NCBI RefSeq assembly: GCF_019578655.1
Contig: NC_063261.1
Location: 15,862,216 to 15,926,215 of the forward strand
Direction: 5' to 3'
DNA length: 64,000 bases
Source: Ricinus communis
Lineage: Eukaryota; Streptophyta; Magnoliopsida; Malpighiales; Euphorbiaceae
Shown: piece after piece, positions 11,182 to 21,106 of the stretch
Position numbering within the stretch: position 1 is the first letter of the stretch
Layout of the letters: every line of letters begins with the position of its first letter
Made by a program: the position numbers and the translations under genes
Notes under the pieces: generated by a model
Told to the model about the DNA's origin: nothing
The model's database searches: none
What the model saw: the letters and a program-made list of their open reading frames with translations, nothing else

Positions 11182-11655
11182 ATGGGAAACCAACAACTCA
11201 ACCTTGGTAATAGTCAAAAGAGATTTTTTGGCAATTCTGGAATTTCTCCAAACAATGGGGTCAAGAAGCCTACCTGCACTTTCTATGGAATGTATGGGCA
11301 TCCTGTTGACAAGTGTTACAGAAAGAATAGATTCCCACCGGGATATAAGGGAACAAGCAAGAATTTTCAGAATTCTACAAACCAGGTTGCATCTTTTCCT
11401 TCTGACAATCATAATTTTTCAACTACTGAACAGTTGGCATATCATATGAATTATGACAATCATAACTCTCTTAACAAATCTGGTGATGATGATCCTATTA
11501 CTTTTACAAGGGATCAATATAATAGTTTGATGTCAATGATTCAAGAAAAGGCAGTTGATTCTCAGAATGCAGCCAACTCTCAGATCAATGCTTTATCCTC
11601 CGTCTTCGATCCTATTGCTGAAAAAGGTACTAATTCCACAATAGGAAATGGATTG
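11182..11655 (+). pseudogene. copia gag C-terminus with mutated zinc knuckle
   Basis: Frame beginning MGNQQLNLGNSQKRF contains CTFYGMYGHPVDKC followed by YRKNRFPPGYK. Copia nucleocapsids have C-x2-C-x4-H-x4-C; here the second Cys is Tyr, while the other Cys, His and Cys are kept. The frame ends at a TAG at 11656-11658, inside what should be the protease-start tryptophan-isoleucine region, because a frameshift separates gag from protease. Confidence 0.8.
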
Positions 11656-14600
11656 TAGATTCAGGAGCTACCGATCACATTACTAATTCTCTCAGTATTT
11701 TCATAAGGCATTACAAAGCTTTTGACAAATATATGAAGTTGCCTAATAATGAATTAGTTCAGGTTACATGTATAGGCATTGTAGAATTATCACCCTTTTT
11801 GATTCTTTATAGGATTTTCTACATACCAAACTTTGCTTTTAATCTCATCTCCACTTTGCAGTTAACCAAAAATAACATTTATTCTCTCATTTTTTCTTCC
11901 AACTTTTGTTATATTCAGGACATGAAACTTTGGAAGATGACTGGTATAGCTAAGCAAGTGAATGGATTGTATCAGCTTTTACAACAAGATGATAGTGAGA
12001 AGTTTTTAAATTCATTTTCTGTTAATTATAATGTCGTTGCTTTTACTCTGTGACATAACAGACTAGGCCACCCTTCTAAACAAGTAATGAAATCTCTTGA
12101 TCAGTTTCATAATGCTATGATTAATGATAATTGCTTTGAATGTGAAGTTTGTCATTTGGCTAAACAAAAAAGCCCACTTTTTCTATTAGCAATTCTTTTT
12201 CTACTTCAATTTTTGATCTTGTTCATTTAGACATTTGAGGACCCTTTCCTGTCAAAAGCATATATGGTCATTCATATTTTTTAACCGTAGTTGATGACAA
12301 GAGCAGATTCCTATGGATTTATCCTATGAACTTAAGTCATAAGCTAGACATTTAATCATTGATTTTTATCATCTTGTTGAAACTCAGTTCTCAGTCAAGA
12401 TTAAATGCTTTAGAACTGATAACGAGAAAGAATTTGAAATGACCGACTTTTACAAATCAAAATGGATTGTTCACCAAACTTCTTGTACCTATACACCTCA
12501 ACAAAATAGTATTGTTGAGAGAAAACATCAGCATATTCTCTCTATTGCACGGAGTTTAAGGATTCAAGCCAATCTCCCTCTTTGTTTTTTGATTGATTGT
12601 GTCCTGCATGCTACTTTTTTAATTAACAGGACCCCAACACCAGTTTTAAACCATTCTACTCCTTTTGAAATTCTTTTTAAGGTCAAACCTTCTTATGATC
12701 AACTCAAAGTCTTTGGTTGTTTAGCATTTGCTTCTATTGTACCTCATCCTACGACAAAAATGCATCCTAGAGCAATCAAGTGTGTTTTCATTGGTTTTCC
12801 TAAAAATACTAAAGGTTACAGAGTATACAATTTAGAGGATAAAAGCTTTTTTGTTTCTAGAGATGTAACGTTTATAGAAAACAAGTTCCCATTTAATTTT
12901 GCTACAATACCATCCAATGATGTTTTTATTCCTGTTTATCAAAATGAAAGTTCACTTGAAGATTTCAAAAGGGCAGATTCACACAGAGTTGATCCACTCC
13001 ATTCATCTACTGCTGAAATACAGTCTCCTCCAATTAATTCAGGTACTATTCCTCAACCCTCTCCCAGACCTTCTAGAAATATTCATCTACCATCAAAATT
13101 TTATGATTTTGAAGTTTCTTTGCCCAAACCTAGAACCACACCACATCGTATTTCTCAAGTTCTATCTTATGAAAAGATCTCACTTCAGTACCAGTCCTAT
13201 ATATGTACATCAATATTACCTGAACCAAAATATTATAATCAGACAATCTCACATACTTGTTGGAAACAAGCAATGGCTAAAGAAATAGCTGCTTTAGAAG
13301 AATGTAATACCTGAGAATTAGTTCCTTTACCCAAGGGCAAACAGACTATTGGTTGTAAATGGGTGTATAAAATAAAGCTTAAAGCTGATAGAAATCTAGA
13401 AAGATACAAAACAAGGCTTGTGGCTAAGGGATACACTCAAAGGTTTGGAATTGACTTTCTCGATACGGTTAGTCCTGTAGCAAAGATCACCACAATCAGA
13501 ACTCTTATGGCCGTAGCTGTTGCAAAGGACTGGAACCTTTGTTAGCTTGATATCAATAACGCCGTTTTGCATGGTGACTTACAAGAGGAGATATATATGG
13601 ATTTGCCCCCTGGTTTTCAACCTACGCAGACCAATACGGTTTGCAAACTAAAGAAGAGCTTGTATGGATTGAAACAAGCAAGTAGGCAATGGAATGAAAA
13701 GCTAATTGATGCATTACATACTCAGAAGTTTAAACAGGCTGCATCAGACTCCTCTCTCTTTACCAAAGGTACTAGATCAAATTTCATTGCTTTAGCTATT
13801 TATGTGGATGACATTGTCTTAGCAAGTTCGGATATGACATAAATTGTAATGATAAAAATATTCCTGCATGATACTTTCCAAATTAAGGATCTTGGAGAAC
13901 TAAAAAATTTTCTTGGATTAGAGGTTGCCAGGTCCAAAACCGGTATTAATCTATGCCAGAGAAAATACACTTTAGACCTTTTGCAAGAGACTGGTTTTCT
14001 CGGAGCAAAACCAATACTGACACCGATAGCATCTACTGAGAAATTATCTAGAACAGGGGGGCAGGTTCTCAAAGACATTACAGCATACAGAAGTCTAGTT
14101 GGCAAGTTGTTGTACCTAACCCATACTAGGCCTGACATAGCATATGCAGTACAACAGTTATCTCAGTTCCTTCAAGCCCCTACAGATATTCATTTGACCT
14201 CAGCTCATAGAGTTCTCCGGTATTTGAAAAGGACTCCAGGACAGGGCTTACTTTTCCCAGCGACAGGTGATCTCCGGCTTAAAGCTTTTAGTGATTCTGA
14301 TTGGGCTTCATGCCCTGATTCCTAAAAATCCATCACTGGGTTCTGTGTTTTTCTCGATTCAGCATTGATCTCATGGAAGTCAAAGAAACAATAAATAGTT
14401 TCACGCTCTTCAAGTGAAGCAGAATATAGAGCTATAGCTGCAGTGACATGTGAGATATAATGGCTTCACTTTCTCCTTCAGAATTTACAGCTCCCCTTTT
14501 CTCTAGCAAATCTGTATTATGACAACTTGTCTGCCATCAGAATTGCCAGAATCTTGTATATCATGCAAGGACCAAGCATATAGAAATTGATTGCCACCTC

Positions 14601-14720
14601 ATCCGAGAGAAAATTCAACATGGAATCATCAATCTTATGCCAGTCCCTTCATGAAAACAACTGGTTGATCCCTTTACAAAGCCTCTTCCTATAACTCTGT
14701 TCCAAGCTTCCATTTCCAAG
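11645..14720 (+). pseudogene. copia pol remains (protease, integrase, RT, RNase H)
   Basis: Protease: WIVDSGATDHI at about 11649-11681, active site D-S-G intact. Pre-integrase HNRLGHPSKQ near 12056, directly after a stop. Integrase: LDIxGPF near 12229 with TGA for Trp, and PQQNSIVERKH near 12500 carrying the catalytic Glu. [21 protein letters not shown] near 13430, LDINNAVLHGDL near 13548 (preceded by TAG where Gln is expected), and catalytic YVDDIVLA near 13801. RNase H: SDSDWAS near 14287, SSSEAEYRA near 14412, and KHIEIDCHLIREKI near 14574. At least eight in-frame stops, several of the TGG-to-TGA or CAG-to-TAG type expected from cytosine deamination. Confidence 0.92.
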
Positions 14721-14760
14721 TTGGGCATCCAGAATCTATATGCTCCAACTTGAGGGAGGC

Positions 14761-14898
14761 TGATAGAATATATATGGTCACCAATAGCAGCTAAACACGT
14801 ATAAAGCTAGTGTAATATTTTTTATGTGTATATAGCAAACATTGTAAAAAACATATTTTAGATATCAATAATATTCTTTCCTCTCCCAAAATTTGACA
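14761..14898 (+). repeat. 3' LTR of the copia element
   Basis: Begins TGATAGAATA directly after the polypurine tract GAGGGAGGC (14752-14760) and ends TTTGACA, mirroring the left LTR. It is nine bases longer than the left LTR through small indels around the T-rich and ATATAGCAAACATTG segments. Confidence 0.9.
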
Positions 14899-14903
14899 TG
14901 TAC

Positions 14904-15390
14904 GACAATCCGCGATGGCAAAACCTCAAATTGATTAATGTATTTTTCTTTCTTGGACAAAGAACCATAATTTTTCTAGTATTTAAAATCTGAATATATT
15001 AATCTATTTATTAAAATAGTTGAAATTAATTTTTAAAAAAATTAAACTTCTTTAGCCCAAGTTATTTGGCCTTTTACCTTGTGTTTACTTTTTGTCACAA
15101 ACGATGGCAAAACCTCGAAACTTTGACAACAATAAATCTAAAACAGCAGACACCTCTAATATCATTAAATATCGAACAATAAATGTGCCTTCAGGAGCAG
15201 CTCACCTAGTATATCTTTCTATCTATATAAGAACTTCCGAAAGCAACAAATTTGGTACATGAATTAGAGGGACTTCCGTGCATGGTTCAGTGTGTAACAA
15301 AATAATGCAGAATTTTTATGAACGCACTAATACTTGAAGAATGAAGTAATTCTTATTTTCTTAAAGATGAAAACATTACATAAGATGCTG
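14904..15390 (+). repeat. duplication unit A, right part (with BAHD 3' end remnant)
   Basis: About 480 bp that recurs at 15613-16110: GGCAAAACCTCAAATTGATT, then TTGGACAAAGAACCATAAT, GGCAAAACCTCGAAACTTTG, GCCTTCAGGAGCAGCTCACC, CATGGTTCAGTGTG, ending TTCTTAAAGATGAAAACATTA. The middle (15110-15290) also resembles the 3' flank of the BAHD pseudogene (6520-6690), and CATGGTTCAGTG matches the end of that coding region. So this is a duplicated BAHD downstream region. Confidence 0.75.
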
Positions 15391-15612
15391 AATTTCAAGA
15401 CTCAAAACATAAAAAATTCTACTGAAACTAACTTGCATAATATCCTACTATATTAAAGTGTTAACATGTGCCTACTATACGTTAACATGTGTTAACATGT
15501 GCCTACAAATTTTGGGGAAAAAACATGTGTTAACATGTGCCTACAAATTTTTGGAAGAAAACAAAAGAGCTTGTTGGGTTTAGGAAGAATTGTGTCCAAA
15601 GAGGGGTTGCAT

Positions 15613-16110
15613 GTGGCAAAACCTCAAATTGATTAATGTATTTTTCTTTCTAGTATTCTTTCTTGGACAAAGAACCATAATCTTTCTAGTATTTAAAATC
15701 TGAATATATTAAGTAATATGAATCTATTTTAATAAATATGTGAAATTAAAACTTTTTTAAATTAAACTTCTCTAGCCCGAGTTATTTGGCCTTTTACCCT
15801 ATGTTTTTCTTTTGTCACAAACGATGGCAAAACCTCGAAACTTTGCCAACAATAAATCTAAAACAGCAGACACCTCTAATATCATTAAATATCGAACAAT
15901 AGATGTGCCTTCAGGAGCAGCTCACCTAGTATATCTTTCTATCTATATAAGAACTTCCGAAAGCAACAAATTTGGTACATGAATTAGAGGGATTTCCGTG
16001 CATGGTTCAGTGTGTAACAAAATAGAGCAGAATTTTTATGCACATAAAGAACAAAACTGATAGTGGAAGAATGAAGTAATTCTTATTTTCTTAAAGATGA
16101 AAACATTATA
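15613..16110 (+). repeat. duplication unit B (with BAHD 3' end remnant)
   Basis: Direct copy of 14904-15390. It carries small differences, such as an extra TAGTATTCTTTC near 15650 and ACATAAAGAACAAAACTGATAG near 16035. It lies directly downstream of the intact BAHD gene. Here GGGGTTGCATGT (15601-15612) joins GGCAAAACC directly, showing the pre-insertion arrangement of the copia target. Confidence 0.75.
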
Positions 16111-16227
16111 TTAGAGCAAAGTGCTCTCTTATTGAGATCTAAGTACTAACCAAGTCTACTGCCGAAAAATAGAAACAGAAAATCTAACTTAGTTAACCGC
16201 AATTTGACTTAGTAAATGCACTAAGTC

Positions 16228-17550
16228 TCAAGACAGTGAATGGACAACCTGCTTGAACGTAGCCAAGTTCTTGCGGTAAAGAAAAACGAAGGCGTCCATG
16301 CTTCCTCTCCTTTTAAGTGATCGCAGGAGATAGATCATTCCTTCCATTGTAAAATAAGATGGCAAGAATAAATATGGACTTCCTCCTCCAAAGTCAATCT
16401 CATGATATGGGAATTGCACCCAGCTATTCACTTCCAGATTAGGGCACGAAACGGACTTATTGCTCAACTTCATAATGGGACACATGTCTTCCTTCTTTGC
16501 TTTATATGTAGCAAAGTCAATGAAGGATTGGAAGTAGTTGTTATTAACATTTGCAATAGCTTCATGAACGAGCTTACCTGCATAAGGCAATGGCTTTTGC
16601 AATATATCATTAATCCTGCCACTTGGAAATGCCCATAGCACCACGTTCCCAAAGTACTCATTGGGTACTCTAGGAACCATTCTCTTACGACCATTAACCG
16701 AGACTATGACATGGGTCGTTTCTAATCCGCCGAGTCCACGAGCCTTTGTCATAGCTCGCCATAGATGAGCAGTCAAGCTCACGTAAGTGCTATAAGGCTT
16801 GTTGTTATAGCTATTTCCATTTGACGATGCAGAAGCCATGGCTTTAATCTTGGAAAGGAAGTCCAGTGTAAAATTAACTCTGTGTACAATGATGTCATCA
16901 ACAGATCTGTTATCTTTGTGATTAGGACAATCTTTGACCAATTCTTTTATGAACCCAACTCCTCTATGTTGGAACTCGAATTGAGGAGGATCTCGAGGTA
17001 CAAAAATGGATCGATCGTGTAAAGGAAGTGGGCTCATGTCAAGTCCTCGAGTAGCTCTCCCCCAATTCAAGAGAAAATCGATGGTGGCTTGCCCATCAGC
17101 CACGAAATGATGGCTTCTAATGGCAACAACCAATGACCCACAAGTGAACCTTGTGAGCTGAACTTGCAGTAGCTCCTCCACATCGTTCAAGCTAGGATAA
17201 AGGCCAAATGAAACAGGGGATGGCTCCATGGGCATGACCTGATCAAGCCTGCTATCCACCGATGCTTCGACTAGCTTCATCCCTTTATCATTTAAAAGAA
17301 TGACAGGATCACCTTCCTCATCTTCCCATAGTCTTCCTGCAAACTCCCTGTATTCTGACAATGCCCTTTTGAGACCATAAACAATGATTTCATTAGGTGG
17401 TGTTGGTGGACGATAGGCAAAACAAAAAGCTGCGTGGGTGTTGTAGGTAAACTTATCAAATACACTTAGAGGAATGAAGTGTAAGATTGGAGGACAAATG
17501 CCATCATAAATTGGCTTAACTGTTTGAATACTCTCTATTCTCACATCCAT
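16228..17550 (-). CDS. BAHD acyltransferase, agmatine/tryptamine hydroxycinnamoyltransferase-like
   Basis: Intact single-exon gene of 440 codons, the usual length for BAHD enzymes, which move an acyl group from CoA to an alcohol or amine in the cytosol. The catalytic HxxxD motif is HFVAD at residues 148-152, and the structural DFGWG motif is DFGGG at 386-390. The DFGGG form, together with NEYFGNVVLWA and SFIDFA blocks, resembles plant agmatine coumaroyltransferase and tryptamine hydroxycinnamoyltransferase proteins. An amine acceptor and hydroxycinnamoyl-CoA donor are therefore likely, giving defence-type phenolamides; substrate is inferred. ATG at 17550 is shared with the pseudogene at 6652-7989. 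No frameshift or internal stop is present. Its downstream flank is duplicated (14904-16110). Confidence 0.9.
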   Translation of the reverse strand: MDVRIESIQTVKPIYDGICPPILHFIPLSVFDKFTYNTHAAFCFAYRPPTPPNEIIVYGLKRALSEYREFAGRLWEDEEGDPVILLNDKGMKLVEASVDSRLDQVMPMEPSPVSFGLYPSLNDVEELLQVQLTRFTCGSLVVAIRSHHFVADGQATIDFLLNWGRATRGLDMSPLPLHDRSIFVPRDPPQFEFQHRGVGFIKELVKDCPNHKDNRSVDDIIVHRVNFTLDFLSKIKAMASASSNGNSYNNKPYSTYVSLTAHLWRAMTKARGLGGLETTHVIVSVNGRKRMVPRVPNEYFGNVVLWAFPSGRINDILQKPLPYAGKLVHEAIANVNNNYFQSFIDFATYKAKKEDMCPIMKLSNKSVSCPNLEVNSWVQFPYHEIDFGGGSPYLFLPSYFTMEGMIYLLRSLKRRGSMDAFVFLYRKNLATFKQVVHSLS

Positions 17551-18830
17551 TGCTCCTTAAGCTGTAGCTAGAAAAAGAAGGGTTTTCTTTTGTGTTGTTT
17601 TTTTATTTCTTTTGGAGTATATCAATCAGCTCATGGCATAGCTCCTCTCCATATGCAAATCTGAAGCGAAGAGTTAGTCATTAATGGAAAATACCAATTT
17701 GCTTTTGCTAAAGAGCTTTTTTTGGCCTTACTTTGCCGTAAGTCCACCTATATGGTAAATAGATGATTAACGGTTTAAAGGTAAATTTGCCTTTTCGAGT
17801 CGAGCCAATTTATAGAGATTTCTAATTTTTTGACCTATTTTATTCACTAATTTAGTAAAAACAATCAATTTCAAATTCTTATTGCACTATCCAAAGTAAG
17901 TAAAAGTTGAATTTAAAAAATTAATCAATAAGCAAAATTTAATTTAATTTTTAAATTTTATATTAAGTATTAAATTCAATTAAAATAAAATTATTAAATA
18001 ATTTACATTAGATAATAGTAACTAATGTAATTTTTTATCCGTTTAACTAGATTATACTAAAAACAGAAATTAATTATTTTAGAAAATTCAAAATTTTATT
18101 TTAATTTAATAAAAATTTAAGTGTGTATCAATTTAATTTTATTATTTAGTTAATTTTTATTAAGATTTTAGTTTAATTATCTTTTATTAGATATTATCAT
18201 TAAATTATATTAAAATAAAAATTTTATAATATAAATCATATTACTAACTTTAAACATAATATAATGTTTTAGGTTTATTTATTGATTAGGTCATTGACTC
18301 ACTTATTTTGCATGATGTGCAAAATTTAATTTTTTAATTTTATGGAAGTTCAAATTGAGTTAGTCGTTTTCGCTAAATTGATGGGTCAAAAAGTTAAAAT
18401 CTAAGCAAATTGATTATTGACTCTAAGTTAAGAGAGTAAATTGACGTTTAAATCTATGATTAATATATATTTATTAATTTTAAATAATATAATATCAAAA
18501 GTATTCAAATGATTATTAGGTAATTTTTCATTTTGATGTCGAATAGAAAAAAATGACTACATTCTATTATGTAGTCTATAATCCGGTAATTTTTCATAAA
18601 TAAAAAATATTTATATATATATTATTATTTTTATTAGACATAACGTGTATATTATCAATATAAATAAGAATTTCTCAAAAGAAAGCATACGTTGGCGAGG
18701 CTAAGTATCTGGCCAACGTGTAAGGAAATACGGAAAAGAAAAGGATCCATATGGAGCCACGTGGGAATTTTTTTCTTTTAAGTCCTTTGTTCATAAAGTT
18801 ATTTTTCTGTTATTTTGCACCTAAAGTGTC
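17551..18830 (-). other. upstream region of the BAHD gene with ~1 kb AT-rich insertion
   Basis: 17592-17680 and 18745-18812 match neighbouring pieces of the pseudogene's upstream region, but here they are about 1 kb apart. The DNA between (about 17690-18700) is very AT-rich and non-coding. The promoters of the two copies must therefore differ. Confidence 0.45.
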
Positions 18831-19034
18831 TTACTGTCATACTTTTTCCTCCATTTTTGTCCCTACATTCAAACTGCTCTATTACTGTAGATACATGTTA
18901 GAACACTTTCACTCTCTCATTCACATCTGCAAAGAAAAAGAATTTTAATGAAAATTTGAAAACAATTAAAATACCATTCTATTATTTTATTTTATTTTTG
19001 ATAAATCATTTTCCCTTATAATAAAGGATATTGT

Positions 19035-19465
19035 TACCACCGTGTCGATAACTCCACCGTCAATTAGCTGTTGGATACAAAATGATGAGATCAGTAAAGA
19101 GGCTCCCGCAGGGCAGACGACATTTCTCATGGCATTCTGTCATATGTGTCGCTGCCTCGAAACTAGGAATCTGGCATCGTCGTCTTCCCAAGTATGTTAT
19201 TATCTTTTTCTTGTTCCTTTCCGCTTGAGCATTTCATATTACTTGGCTTTTGCTCGACCTGGTTCTTAATTTTTACTCTTTTATATTTTCTGGTCGTTCC
19301 CATGCCTAATGACTTTCTGAATTATGCTTGCAGAGTATTACAAAGATACATTGGAGACCTTGGAGCTCAATGCATGACATGGATTTTCAGTAAGTGCAGT
19401 TCATCGTGGAATCTAGCAACAAAGGAATTCTTTATCATGTGCGGTGAAAGCTGGCTGGATTAGGT
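19035..19465 (+). other. possible two-exon gene relic, not recognised
   Basis: A patch of higher GC. The plus strand reads RQTTFLMAFCHMCRCLETRN, then LASSSSQ up to a donor-like GTATGTT at 19192. After a T-rich stretch comes an acceptor TGCTTGCAG (19326-19334) followed by EYYKDTLETLELNA and a stop. The splice-like structure and composition suggest an old exon pair. The CHMCRCLE cysteines are reminiscent of a small zinc-binding motif, but I cannot name a family. Confidence 0.3.
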
Positions 19466-19469
19466 GATT

Positions 19470-20482
19470 TTGATGGCGGTGAAAGCTGAGGCGAGAAACT
19501 TTTGATAGACATCAGCCACTCTTAAGTGTATTCTTGTTAATGAGGGGATTAAAGTTTCTTTCTTTAATTCTTTTTTAATTCAAAAGTGTAGGGTTTTCTC
19601 TCTCTAGATTATTTTTTACTTTGAGCCAATCAATTCCTAAATTGTTAGTGTTATCATGATAAAGTTGAGTTTGGAGTATCAATGGTGAGAAAGTCGATGA
19701 AAAAGAAGGAAACGGTTAAGAGGGGAAAAACAAAAAGAGTTCCAATGATGTATCTTTATCATCATATCACTCGCCAAGTATTATTACAATTATAACTATT
19801 TTACTTGTTATTGCTACTCATTCCTTTTAACTTTATTGCTAGTCATTCTTAAAATTGATCTAATAATCCATTTAATTTAATACTCTCCATATATAGATAA
19901 ATCACCCGCGCTTTGCAAATTCTATTTTTTATAGATATTAAACATTCTTTCAAAAAAATAAATATTAAACATAGATATTGTTATAATATTGAAAATTTTT
20001 TAACAAAAGATTAAATTGATATAAATAAAATTACATTGTAAATAGATTATTAGATCAATTTCAAGAATGACAATAAATTTATAAAAAAGCATGTACAATA
20101 TGGGGAGTCTATCAGAAAATGACACTGCATTATGACTATGATTGATGGGGTCCAGCTATGATAGAATACATTTCCACTTTTCTGGTCCATTTAACGACAT
20201 CATTTTCATGGGTTTCCCTGTGTGAACAGAGGGTGTGGATGTAATATCAAAGGGAATTGGTTGTCAGGGCTGAGCTGTTGCAAAGGCAGAACTATCCCGC
20301 ATACGACGTAGTTTCGAATGCGGTTTAAGTGCTAGGAGAAGGACGCAATTGTAAATTCACTTCCTTCAAATTGATTGCAAAATCTACTGATTGTATAGTA
20401 ATAGATTAGGAAATGGCTTCAAATTAAATATGGGTGGAATATGCCGAATGAGAAATTTTTAGGTAGACTCAACCTCCTGAGT
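19470..20482. other. intergenic, no gene seen
   Basis: Mixed composition. No coding frame of interest and no recognised repeat, apart from AT-rich stretches at 19900-20060. Confidence 0.5.
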
Positions 20483-20655
20483 CATCTGTAGATTAAATTC
20501 ATTTACATTGTGACATGTAACTTCATTTATTAATTGTAGCATTTTTATTGGTTGTCAACTAATAAAAATGCTACAATTAATAAATGAAGCCACATATCAC
20601 TATGTAAATAATTTAGTGTATAAATAATATAGTAGACTGAATCTATTTAAGTATT
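20483..20655. mobile_element. palindromic foldback element flanked by a 14-bp direct repeat
   Basis: The centre is a perfect inverted repeat of 28 bases per arm (TTCATTTATTAATTGTAGCA plus 8 more) around an 11-base loop (GGTTGTCAACT), at about 20522-20588. Weaker complementarity extends outward (TTAAATTCATTTACATTGTG against CACTATGTAAATAATTTA). TCAACCTCCTGAGT occurs at 20469-20482 and again at 20656-20669, directly bordering the element. This is the structure of a foldback-type MITE; a 14-bp flanking duplication is longer than the usual 8-11 bp. Confidence 0.65.
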
Positions 20656-20664
20656 TCAACCTCC

Positions 20665-20697
20665 TGAGTTGAACTTGTAGTAGCTCCTCCACATCGT
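20665..20697 (-). pseudogene. 33-bp fragment of the BAHD gene
   Basis: Differs from 17154-17186 of the intact BAHD gene at two positions out of 33, and is less like the pseudogene copy. It directly abuts the foldback element's right flanking repeat. Too short to encode anything; of interest only as a trace of sequence movement. Confidence 0.5.
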
Positions 20698-21106
20698 ATC
20701 GTTCGCACGATGGAAAAGATAAATAGGGAAGGAGAAATCATAGAACATCGAAGGACATTGGAAAAGATAAATTTGCCAAATATATCTATCATGGCATAAT
20801 ATACTTGAATAATCACAAACTGGTTGACAGCTGCTACTCCTAAAGCAGCTTAGGCCATTGTTTTGATGTACAGAAACATCAAAGTTCAATATATTTGCCA
20901 CTGACCCGAAGCAATAAACTTGGATGACAACGTTGTTCATATCAGTAATAGGTGGATTTCCTATTAATATTGCAACGAAATATTGAGGTGAGAACCAAGC
21001 TGAAGGCAATAAAGAAAAAGCAATAACATCTCTAAAAAGAAAAGTTCAGTACCTGAAAATTAAATATAAGCAGCCAGCTTAAGGTTTCCAAGCATGTTAA
21101 TGTCAA
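20698..21106 (-). other. 3' flank of the UBLCP1 gene
   Basis: Moderate GC and open on the minus strand for 117 codons, but the predicted protein has no recognisable domain. Most likely 3' UTR or its remains. A donor-like CAG/GTACTG on the minus strand near 21050 could mark a spliced 3' UTR. Confidence 0.4.

Larger units (their letters stand above)
9914..14898 (+). mobile_element. Ty1/copia LTR retrotransposon, complete ends, degenerate and internally rearranged
   Basis: 4,985 bp bounded by short LTRs (129 and 138 bp), a primer-binding site directly after the left LTR, a purine tract (GAGGGAGG) directly before the right LTR, and a TGTAC target duplication. Domain order on the plus strand is gag C-terminus, protease, integrase, reverse transcriptase, RNase H, the copia order. 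Many stops and at least one frameshift make it non-autonomous. Two oddities: the gag N-terminus is on the opposite strand (10138-10467), and about 700 bp between it and the gag zinc knuckle is not typical gag. Short LTRs and the pol motifs suggest the Ale/Retrofit side of copia; that is inference. Confidence 0.93.
9909..14903. repeat. 5-bp target-site duplication TGTAC
   Basis: TGTAC at 9909-9913 directly precedes the left LTR and TGTAC at 14899-14903 directly follows the right LTR. A perfect 5-bp duplication fixes both ends of the copia element. Confidence 0.9.

Noticed and set aside
11158..11449. overlapping open frames on both strands
   Set aside because: Shadows of the copia gag frame; no independent similarity.
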